Below are positions 1-5,308 of a stretch of DNA of 5,308 nucleotides, piece after piece. Below the pieces are notes generated by a model that was not told where the DNA came from, ran no database searches, and was given only the letters and a program-made list of their open reading frames with translations. Each line of letters opens with the position of its first letter. Within the stretch, counting starts at the first letter, position 1. The position numbers and the translations under genes were made by a program. Source of the stretch: Paracoccaceae bacterium (GTDB taxonomy: Bacteria > Pseudomonadota > Alphaproteobacteria > Rhodobacterales > Rhodobacteraceae); contig JALWJU010000220.1 of assembly GCA_026997055.1 (NCBI GenBank), positions 1-5,308 on the forward strand. The letters run 5' to 3'.

Positions 1-1
1 C

Positions 2-1054
2 TTCGGGCATGGGGAACTGGCGCGCGCGCTGGGCGCGACGGCGGCGGGCGAGATGATCCGCACCGAGCGCGCGGCGATCGACCTTGTGGCCGAGCTCCTC
101 GAAACCCACGCGATCGAGGCCGACCGGCACTCGGACGGCGAAGTGGTGCTGGCCCACCGCCCCCGCGCCATGCGGGAACTCGAAGAGGAAGGCGAGATCC
201 TCGCCGCCCACGGCATCGAAACCCGCCTGCTGAGCAAGGGAGACCTCAACGAGCGCGGCATGGCCGGGCCGTTTCACGGCGGACTGCATGTGCGCGCGGG
301 CTTCGCGCTCGAGCCCGGCAAATACGCGCGCGGGCTCGCGCGTGCCGCCCGAAAGGCCGGAGCCGATATCCGCGCCCACAGCCCGGTCACCGGGATCAGC
401 CGCGAGGCCAGCCGCTTCCGCCTGACCACCCCCCGGGGCAGCCTCACCGCCCGGCGCCTGATCGTCGCCACCAACGGCTATTCCTCCGAAGACATCCCCC
501 CCGCGCTCGCCGGGCGCTACCTGCCGCTCCAGTCCAACATCATCGTCACCCGCCCGCTCAGCCCCGACGAGCGCGAGGCGGCGGGCTGGACCAGCGACAC
601 CATGGCCTATGACAGCCGCATCCTGCTGCATTACTTCCGCCTGCTGCCCGACGGGCGCTTCCTGTTCGGCCGGCGCGGCGCGCTCACCGCCGGGCCACGG
701 GCGCAGGCGCGGATGCGCAGGGCGGTGCTGCGCCATTTCCACGCCATGTTCCCGGCCTGGCGCATGGTGGAGGCGGAGCATTTCTGGTCCGGCTTCGTCA
801 GCCTCGCCCGTGACCGCCTGCCCCATATCGCCCCGATCGAGGGCTGGGACGGCGCCTGGGCGGCGATGAACTGGCACGGAAACGGAGTCGCCCTGGCCAC
901 CTGGGGCGGCCGGCAGGCGGCCCGCACCGCGCTCGATGGCGCCCCCGTCCCGGCCGCCATGGCACGGCCCCTGCCGCGCTTCCCGCTCGGGCGTGCACGC
1001 CGCGCCCTGCTCTACCCGGCCCTTGCCTGGTACGCCCTCAGAGACAGGTTCTGA
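2..1054 (+). CDS. FAD-dependent oxidoreductase (DAO family, PuuB-like), N-terminus cut off by window edge
   Basis: The frame is open from the first bases of the window, with no stop before an in-frame ATG at 53, so this is the 3' part of a gene that begins to the left. About 350 residues are visible. DAO-fold amine and amino-acid oxidoreductases are usually about 420-440 residues, so roughly 75-90 residues, including the N-terminal GxGxxG FAD/ADP-binding motif, are missing. Visible family features are a strand ending in LIVATNGY (nt 458-481), the common 'V-x-A-T-N-G-Y' segment of the FAD domain; a substrate-domain strand around LPLQSNIIVTRPL; RLLPDGRFLFGRRG (about nt 640-680); and the C-terminal GNGVALATWGG (about nt 878-910), which closes the FAD site. 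These match the gamma-glutamylputrescine oxidoreductase (PuuB)/glycine oxidase-like branch, which oxidises amines or amino acids with FAD. The actual substrate cannot be read from sequence. It is convergent with the SLC13 permease, 141 bases apart. The family is well supported; the PuuB-like assignment is moderate. Confidence 0.85.
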   Translation, partial: FGHGELARALGATAAGEMIRTERAAIDLVAELLETHAIEADRHSDGEVVLAHRPRAMRELEEEGEILAAHGIETRLLSKGDLNERGMAGPFHGGLHVRAGFALEPGKYARGLARAARKAGADIRAHSPVTGISREASRFRLTTPRGSLTARRLIVATNGYSSEDIPPALAGRYLPLQSNIIVTRPLSPDEREAAGWTSDTMAYDSRILLHYFRLLPDGRFLFGRRGALTAGPRAQARMRRAVLRHFHAMFPAWRMVEAEHFWSGFVSLARDRLPHIAPIEGWDGAWAAMNWHGNGVALATWGGRQAARTALDGAPVPAAMARPLPRFPLGRARRALLYPALAWYALRDRF

Positions 1055-1073
1055 CCCCCCGCGCAGTCCCGCG

Positions 1074-1098
1074 CCCGGGTTTTCCGCGAAAATCGGGG
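1074..1098 (+). terminator. Imperfect hairpin after the oxidoreductase gene, possible terminator
   Basis: Nineteen bases after the oxidoreductase stop there is an 11-position stem (1074-1084 with 1088-1098). It has one G-G mismatch and one G-T wobble and closes on a 3-base CGC loop. No T-tract follows on either strand, so it is not a textbook intrinsic terminator. It may slow polymerase or stabilise the mRNA 3' end between these convergent genes. Visible in sequence; the function is inferred. Confidence 0.3.
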
Positions 1099-1113
1099 GC
1101 AGGGGCAGGTCGT

Positions 1114-1133
1114 GGCCGCTGGCTGTGGCGGCC
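1114..1133. terminator. GC-rich hairpin in convergent gap, weak terminator candidate
   Basis: GGCCGC at 1114-1119 pairs perfectly with GCGGCC at 1128-1133 across an 8-base loop. It can be extended outward by one wobble and one G-C pair. It lies 63 bases past the end of the minus-strand SLC13 permease gene and 60 bases past the plus-strand oxidoreductase gene, so it could serve either. No T-run follows on either strand, and hairpins of this size arise often by chance in DNA this GC-rich. Confidence 0.2.
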
Positions 1134-1195
1134 GCGTTCAGGCCGGCTTTTGCCGCTCGACGATATCCGGGAATTTCGCATCCGGCAGGTGTCGG

Positions 1196-2977
1196 TCACA
1201 GCGGCCAGAACAGCAGGATCGCCGGGATCGAGACCGCGACGACAAGGATCTCCAGCGGCAGACCCATGCGCCAGTAATCGCCGAATCGGTAGCCGCCGGG
1301 GCCGAGGATCAGGGTATTGTTCTTGTGGCCGATCGGGGTGAGGAAGGCGCAGGAGGCGGCAATCGCCACCGCCATCAGGAACGGATCCGGGCTGACGCCC
1401 AGCGCCCGGGCCATTTCGATACCTATGGGGGCGGCGACGATGGTGGTGGCGGTATTGTTCAGCACGTCCGAGAGGCTCATGGTCACCACCATCAGCACGG
1501 TCAGGATCGCCCAGGGCGGCAGGCCCTCGGTGAGGCCGATCAGCCAGCCGGCGATCAGCTCGGTGCCGCCGGAGCTTTCCAGCGCCGCGCCCAGCGGGAT
1601 CATGCTGCCCAAGAGCACCACCACCGGCCAGGAGATGTGGTCGTAGATTTCCGCCAGCGGCAGGATGCCGGCGAGCACATAGGCCACCACCACCAGCCCC
1701 AGCGCCACCGGCAGGTAGAGGAGGCCGAAGCTCGCTGCCGCCACCGCCGCGGCGAACAGGCCTATGGCCAGCCACACCTTGCGGTTCACGGTCACCGCAA
1801 GGCCGCGCTCGGCCAGCGGCAGCGCGCCGAGCCATTCGGTGACTTCCGCCTCCGAGCCCTCCGGGACCAGCAGGAGCAGGATGTCGCCTGCGCGGATGCG
1901 TGTCTTGCGCAGGGCGCCGCTGATGCGCCGGCCCGAGCGCGAAATCCCCATCAGTACCGCCCGCCTGCGCCAGTTGAGACCGATCGCCTGGGCTGACTTG
2001 CCCTCGATGCGCGCGCCCTCGGGCACCACCACCTCGATCTTGGAGAGCCCCGCGCCCTCGGCCCTGAGGCGCTCTTCGCGCTTCTGGTCGGCAAAGGCGA
2101 GGTCGAGGGCGGCGCGAAACTCGTCCAGCGCCTCGGGGCTGGCCTCCAGCACCAGCGTATCCCCGGCCTCGAGCCGGGTATTGCGCTGAGTGCCGTAGCG
2201 GCGCTTGCCGTCGCGGATCAGGCCGAGAATGGCGACATCGCTCTGCTCGGCGGCCTCGTCGAGCGCGTGCAGACGCTGACCGATCAGCTTCGAGCCCCCG
2301 GGCACGGTGAGTTCGGCCAGATAGGTGCCGTATTTCGCCATCGGGTCGCGCCCTTCCTCGCCGCCCTCGGGGCGCGGGATCAGCCGCCAGCCGACCAGCG
2401 ACACGAAGGCAAGGCCGGCCAGCGCCGTGACGCCCCCCACCGGGGCAAAGTCGAACATCGCGAAAGGCGTGCCCAGCGCATCTTCGCGGATCGCGGCGAT
2501 GATGATGTTGGGGGGCGTTCCGATCAGCGTGACCATGCCGCCGAGGATGGTGGCGAAAGAGAGCGGCATCAGGCTGAGCCCCGGCGCGCGGCCGGCCTTG
2601 CGCGCGGTCTGGATATCGACCGGCATCAAGAGCGCCAGCGCGGCGACATTGTTCATGAAGGCCGAGAGCAGCCCGCCGATCGCCCCCATCAGCGCGATAT
2701 GGGCACCCAGCGCGCGGGTGGAATCGACCAGCGTGCGGGTGATCAGGAGCACCGCCCCCGAACGCACCAGCCCGGCCGAGACCACCAGCACCAGCGCCAC
2801 GACGAGGGTCGCCGGGTGGCCGAAACCGTCAAAGGCGTGCTTGGCCGGCACCACCCCCAGCACCACGCCCGCCATCAGCGCGCCAAAGGCCACGAGATCG
2901 TAGCGCAGGCGCCCCCAGAGCAGCAGGGCAAAGACCGCGCCAAACAGGGAAAACAGGATGATCTGATCGCTGGTCAT
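1196..2977 (-). CDS. SLC13/DASS-family permease with two central RCK_C (TrkA_C) domains
   Basis: This encodes a 593-residue inner-membrane secondary transporter of the ion transporter superfamily (SLC13/DASS type, YfbS-like). An N-terminal membrane half (about 5-200) contains the FMNNVAA hairpin motif at 107-113 and LIGTPPN at 151-157. A cytoplasmic insert follows with two RCK_C/TrkA_C-like domains (about 215-292 and 312-388). The C-terminal membrane half (about 400-593) repeats the pattern with LNNTATT at 506-512 and LTPIGHKNN at 546-554, the pseudo-twofold repeat expected of this fold. The NN(V/T) tips correspond to the SNT motifs that bind substrate and sodium in characterised DASS proteins. 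Typical substrates are dicarboxylates, sulfate or similar anions; the substrate here cannot be predicted. RCK_C domains usually bind small ligands or nucleotides and suggest allosteric gating. I chose the ATG at 2977 because the protein begins MTSDQIILFS, as homologues do; an ATG at 3052 would add 25 Pro/Gly-rich residues. Neither has a good Shine-Dalgarno. It is separated from amtB by a terminator. Confidence 0.9.
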   Translation of the reverse strand: MTSDQIILFSLFGAVFALLLWGRLRYDLVAFGALMAGVVLGVVPAKHAFDGFGHPATLVVALVLVVSAGLVRSGAVLLITRTLVDSTRALGAHIALMGAIGGLLSAFMNNVAALALLMPVDIQTARKAGRAPGLSLMPLSFATILGGMVTLIGTPPNIIIAAIREDALGTPFAMFDFAPVGGVTALAGLAFVSLVGWRLIPRPEGGEEGRDPMAKYGTYLAELTVPGGSKLIGQRLHALDEAAEQSDVAILGLIRDGKRRYGTQRNTRLEAGDTLVLEASPEALDEFRAALDLAFADQKREERLRAEGAGLSKIEVVVPEGARIEGKSAQAIGLNWRRRAVLMGISRSGRRISGALRKTRIRAGDILLLLVPEGSEAEVTEWLGALPLAERGLAVTVNRKVWLAIGLFAAAVAAASFGLLYLPVALGLVVVAYVLAGILPLAEIYDHISWPVVVLLGSMIPLGAALESSGGTELIAGWLIGLTEGLPPWAILTVLMVVTMSLSDVLNNTATTIVAAPIGIEMARALGVSPDPFLMAVAIAASCAFLTPIGHKNNTLILGPGGYRFGDYWRMGLPLEILVVAVSIPAILLFWPL

Positions 2978-3021
2978 GGGGATTGGTAACGTGCCGGGCG
3001 GGATATTGCCAGAGCGGTTCT

Positions 3022-3038
3022 GCCGGGCCTGTCCCGGC
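3022..3038 (-). other. Hairpin in the leader of the SLC13 permease gene
   Basis: GCCGGG (3022-3027) and CCCGGC (3033-3038) form a perfect 6-bp stem with a 5-base loop, extendable by a T-G wobble and a C-G pair. It lies about 45-60 bases upstream of the preferred permease start at 2977. It could shape the 5' leader of the mRNA or be chance in GC-rich DNA. No convincing -35/-10 or sigma-54 element was found in 2978-3104. Confidence 0.25.
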
Positions 3039-3104
3039 GGCCCGGGCGACATCTTGCAGGGAAATCGGAGACAGAGGGCTGCAAGGGCAGATCAGCGAAA
3101 CGTG

Positions 3105-3131
3105 AAAAGCCCGGGCCGGAGCCCGGGCTTT
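3105..3131 (-). terminator. Strong intrinsic terminator of the glnK-amtB operon
   Basis: An 11-bp perfect inverted repeat (3106-3116 with 3121-3131, arms AAAGCCCGGGC/GCCCGGGCTTT) closes on a 4-base loop. On the minus strand the stem is preceded by A residues and runs into TTTT (3108-3105), 25 bases after the amtB stop. This is a textbook rho-independent terminator for the amtB transcript. The plus-strand reading has only three T residues after the stem, so the minus-strand direction is favoured. It insulates the downstream SLC13 permease gene. Confidence 0.88.
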
Positions 3132-3156
3132 CCCTCCCTGTCAGGCTGTGCCTGGC

Positions 3157-4479
<1,323 letters not shown>

Positions 4480-4484
4480 GTCGT

Positions 4485-4492
4485 TTCCCCTC
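4485..4492 (-). promoter_or_regulatory. Ribosome binding site of amtB
   Basis: The minus strand reads GAGGGGAA here, with the GAGGGG core 7 bases before the ATG at 4479. It settles the start among several in-frame ATGs (4554, 4494, 4479), and lies in the 19-base gap after the glnK stop. Confidence 0.75.
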
Positions 4493-4498
4493 ATCCGC

Positions 4499-4837
4499 TC
4501 AGATAGCGTCTTCGTTGGTTTCGCCGGTGCGCACGCGCAGCGCGCTTTCCACATCCAGCACGAATATCTTGCCGTCGCCGATCTTGCCGGTATTGGCGGT
4601 CTTGGCGATGGTCTCGACCACCTGTTCGGCCATGTCGGCGCCGACCACGATCTCGAGCTTCACCTTGGGCAGGAAATTCACCGAATATTCCGCACCCCGG
4701 TAGATCTCGGTATGGCCCGCCTGGGCGCCGAAACCCTTGATCTCGGTTACCATCATCCCGCGCACGCCGATCCCGGTCAGGGCCTCGCGCACATCCTCAA
4801 GCTTGAACGGCTTGATCGTTGCAATGATCATCTTCAC
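4499..4837 (-). CDS. glnK: Nitrogen regulatory PII protein GlnK, GTG start
   Basis: This is a 112-residue PII signal protein, exactly the usual length when begun at the GTG at 4837 (VKMIIATIKPFK, canonical M-K-x-I-I-A-x-I-K-P-F-K). PII proteins are trimers that sense ATP/ADP and 2-oxoglutarate; GlnK blocks AmtB in nitrogen-replete cells by inserting its T-loop into the channel's cytoplasmic face. Visible motifs are the uridylylation signature YRGAEY with Tyr51, Gln39 (metal and 2-oxoglutarate site), Lys58, and the C-terminal signature TGKIGDGKIFV at 83-93 with Gly87, Gly89 and Lys90; Arg101 and Arg103 complete the nucleotide site. The start of the T-loop reads GFGAQAGHTE, so positions 38 and 40 are Ala where E. 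coli GlnK has Arg and Lys. The GTG start is supported by AGGGGG 7 bases upstream. It leads the glnK-amtB operon, which also supports GlnK over GlnB. Confidence 0.97.
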   Translation of the reverse strand: MKMIIATIKPFKLEDVREALTGIGVRGMMVTEIKGFGAQAGHTEIYRGAEYSVNFLPKVKLEIVVGADMAEQVVETIAKTANTGKIGDGKIFVLDVESALRVRTGETNEDAI

Positions 4838-4844
4838 GTTCGTT

Positions 4845-4851
4845 CCCCCTC
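4845..4851 (-). promoter_or_regulatory. Ribosome binding site of glnK
   Basis: The minus strand reads GAGGGGG, ending 7 bases before the GTG at 4837. It decides for GTG over the ATG two codons later at 4831 (which would need a 13-base spacing) and over in-frame starts upstream such as 4918. The resulting 112-residue product matches the standard PII length. Confidence 0.75.
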
Positions 4852-4867
4852 TTTTGCCTCGGGATAG

Positions 4868-4887
4868 GGCGGAACCCCTGTCCCGCC
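4868..4887 (-). other. Small hairpin in the glnK 5' leader
   Basis: On the minus strand GGCGGGA (4887-4881) can pair with TTCCGCC (4874-4868), including one G-T wobble, across a 6-base loop. It sits about 17 bases upstream of the glnK Shine-Dalgarno and, if the sigma-54-like element is real, inside the leader RNA. It could influence translation or mRNA stability, or be chance. Confidence 0.2.
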
Positions 4888-4922
4888 GGATGCGCCGAAA
4901 CAAATGCCTGCCGGCCATCCGG

Positions 4923-4937
4923 GCAACAGAACCGCCT
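4923..4937 (-). promoter_or_regulatory. Candidate sigma-54 (RpoN) promoter for glnK-amtB
   Basis: The minus strand reads AGGCGGTTCTGTTGC. It has the invariant GG and GC dinucleotides exactly 10 bases apart, with GGC at the -24 part and a full TTGC at the -12 part. Compared with the consensus TGGCACG-N4-TTGC it matches 3 of 7 bases in the upstream box and 4 of 4 in the downstream box. Transcription would start near 4911, giving a leader of about 75 bases before the GTG. glnK-amtB operons are commonly NtrC/RpoN-controlled in proteobacteria, which makes the site plausible, but the -24 box is weak and some alphaproteobacteria use NtrC with sigma-70. Confidence 0.4.
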
Positions 4938-4951
4938 GTTTTTCAGCCCCT

Positions 4952-4964
4952 GAATCGCGGATTC
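4952..4964. promoter_or_regulatory. Palindrome GAATC-N3-GATTC upstream of the glnK promoter candidate
   Basis: This is a perfect 5-bp inverted repeat with a 3-base centre (GCG on the plus strand), 14 bases upstream of the candidate sigma-54 element. It may be an operator or activator site. It does not fit the enteric NtrC consensus (TGCACC-N5-GGTGCA) and lies closer to the promoter than usual NtrC enhancers. The binding factor is unknown. Confidence 0.25.
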
Positions 4965-4980
4965 GCCACAAATCCCGCGT

Positions 4981-4990
4981 CTGCGCGCAG
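4981..4990. promoter_or_regulatory. 10-bp perfect palindrome CTGCGCGCAG
   Basis: This self-complementary decamer lies 43 bases upstream of the candidate glnK sigma-54 element. Its TGCG/CGCA halves loosely recall GC-rich NtrC half-sites, but a match this short occurs by chance fairly often in high-GC DNA. Noted as a possible regulator site only. Confidence 0.2.
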
Positions 4991-5118
4991 GTTTGCTCAT
5001 TTTTTAGGCACTCCGGATACGACCGCACCCCCCTTTCAGTCTCCACATTCCCCCCGCATCGGGTTACAAGGAGAGAAAGTCGAAAACAGGTTCCGGCGCG
5101 GCAACGGCGGCAAATCGC

Positions 5119-5146
5119 CAGGCAAACGGGCAGGCAAACGGGCAGG
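5119..5146 (+). repeat. 12-bp tandem repeat, 2.3 copies
   Basis: The unit CAGGCAAACGGG occurs twice head to tail without mismatch (5119-5130, 5131-5142), followed by a partial third copy CAGG (5143-5146). A related CAGGCAGGAAACG occurs at 5164-5176 within the adjacent coding region. The partial copy provides the start of the Shine-Dalgarno of the gene at 5154, so the array abuts a translation start. Confidence 0.85.
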
Positions 5147-5150
5147 AAAG
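5144..5150 (+). promoter_or_regulatory. Ribosome binding site of the right-hand gene
   Basis: AGGAAAG with its AGGA core 6 bases before the ATG at 5154. It overlaps the end of the tandem repeat and supports this ATG as a real start of a gene that runs off the window. Confidence 0.6.
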
Positions 5151-5153
5151 AGC

Positions 5154-5308
5154 ATGAGCGGATCAGGCAGGAAACGCCCGCCTCTGGTAGCCGACAGGCG
5201 CTATCCGGCAACCTCCCCCAGGCCGCGCAATGCCGCAATCCCCCCCCGCAAATCGCAGGGCCAGCAAAAACCGCGAAAGCCGAAAAAAGCCGCGCGCAAG
5301 CCCCGCGC
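5154..5308 (+). CDS. N-terminal fragment of a probable class A penicillin-binding protein (transglycosylase)
   Basis: The frame is open from the ATG to the window edge, giving 51 codons and 2 further bases. The peptide starts MSGSGRKRPPLVADRRY and continues as a Pro/Arg/Lys/Gln-rich stretch ending KPRKPKKAARKPR. No membrane segment or enzymatic domain is reached. A short 'LVADRRY'-type motif followed by a long basic, disordered cytoplasmic tail is what I remember from class A penicillin-binding proteins (PBP1A-like, transglycosylase plus transpeptidase) of Rhodobacterales, where a single transmembrane helix and the GT51 domain follow. This assignment rests on memory of that N-terminus only. 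Support for a real gene is the AGGAAAG ribosome site, the absence of stops, and codons rich in AAA/AAG and CGC rather than random. The gene is divergent from glnK-amtB. An 8-C run lies at 5240-5247. Alternatives are any protein with a basic N-terminal tail, such as a DNA-binding or ribosome-associated protein. Confidence 0.65.
   Translation, partial: MSGSGRKRPPLVADRRYPATSPRPRNAAIPPRKSQGQQKPRKPKKAARKPR

Larger units (their letters stand above)
4838..5153. promoter_or_regulatory. Divergent intergenic region between glnK-amtB and the right-hand gene
   Basis: These 316 bases separate two divergent starts. No convincing coding sequence was found; a minus-strand open frame of 134 codons across it has Cys/Arg-rich, non-protein-like composition. 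The region must carry the promoters of both transcripts. A sigma-54-like element faces glnK (4923-4937), two palindromes lie just upstream of it (4952-4964, 4981-4990), and a 12-bp tandem repeat lies next to the plus-strand start (5119-5146). For the plus strand the best sigma-70 guess is TTGCTC at 4993-4998 with GATACG at 5016-5021 and a 17-base spacer, which is a poor match. Confidence 0.7.

Noticed and set aside
1112..1996. Plus-strand open frame of 294 codons spanning the convergent gap and the permease 3' end
   Set aside because: It is mostly antisense to the permease; its composition (HHQ, RHR, QRQ strings) does not resemble a folded protein.
2267..2989. Plus-strand open frame of 240 codons opposite the SLC13 permease gene
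   Set aside because: It is antisense to a well-supported membrane protein, with Arg/Gln/His-rich low-complexity composition and no ribosome site.
4494..4554. Upstream in-frame ATG starts for amtB
   Set aside because: They would place a non-hydrophobic leader before an obvious signal peptide, and the GAGGGG ribosome site is spaced for the ATG at 4479.
4993..5021. Sigma-70 promoter for the right-hand gene (TTGCTC / GATACG)
   Set aside because: The spacing is good, but only three bases match in each hexamer; too weak to list as a separate feature.
4834..5238. Minus-strand open frame of 134 codons in the glnK upstream region
   Set aside because: It overlaps the glnK start and leader and the start of the divergent plus-strand gene; its product is Cys/Arg-rich with no recognisable domain or ribosome site.
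5247..5264. Possible sigma-54 element on the minus strand (TGGCCC and TTTGC)
   Set aside because: The GG and GC dinucleotides are 11 rather than 10 bases apart, a spacing that normally abolishes RpoN recognition, and it lies inside the right-hand coding region.

Overview
The window reads as chromosomal DNA of a high-GC alphaproteobacterium, probably of the Rhodobacterales. The reasons are a base composition around two-thirds GC by eye, the style of the GlnK and AmtB proteins, and the N-terminus of the gene at the right edge, which resembles the basic cytoplasmic tail of class A penicillin-binding proteins as I remember them from that order. No mobile element, tRNA, rRNA or CRISPR array was seen.

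Layout from left to right: (1) positions 2-1054, plus strand, the C-terminal four fifths of a DAO-type FAD-dependent oxidoreductase whose N-terminal dinucleotide-binding motif lies outside the window. (2) 1055-1195, a short convergent intergenic gap with two hairpins. (3) 1196-2977, minus strand, an SLC13/DASS-type permease with two RCK_C (TrkA_C) domains between its membrane halves. (4) 2978-3156, the leader of that permease plus a strong intrinsic terminator belonging to amtB. (5) 4837 down to 3157, minus strand, a compact glnK-amtB operon: GlnK with a GTG start, a 19-base gap, then AmtB with a signal peptide. (6) 4838-5153, a divergent regulatory region with a sigma-54-like GG-N10-GC element, two short palindromes and a small tandem repeat. 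(7) 5154 to the right edge, plus strand, the first 51 codons of a divergent gene with a Lys/Arg/Pro-rich tail, probably a transglycosylase/penicillin-binding protein.

The core is the ammonium uptake and sensing pair. AmtB conducts ammonium through the inner membrane. GlnK binds ATP/ADP and 2-oxoglutarate, is expected to be uridylylated at Tyr51, and gates AmtB with its T-loop. The pair ends in its own terminator, so the SLC13 permease downstream is probably transcribed separately. The oxidoreductase resembles amine oxidoreductases such as PuuB, but its link to nitrogen scavenging is only a guess from position.

Nothing here looks like a wholly new system. The points most worth a second look are the T-loop of GlnK, which has Ala at positions 38 and 40 where the textbook protein has Arg and Lys; the candidate sigma-54 promoter and palindromes upstream of glnK; the 12-bp tandem repeat that supplies the Shine-Dalgarno sequence of the right-hand gene; and the 8-C tract early in that gene.
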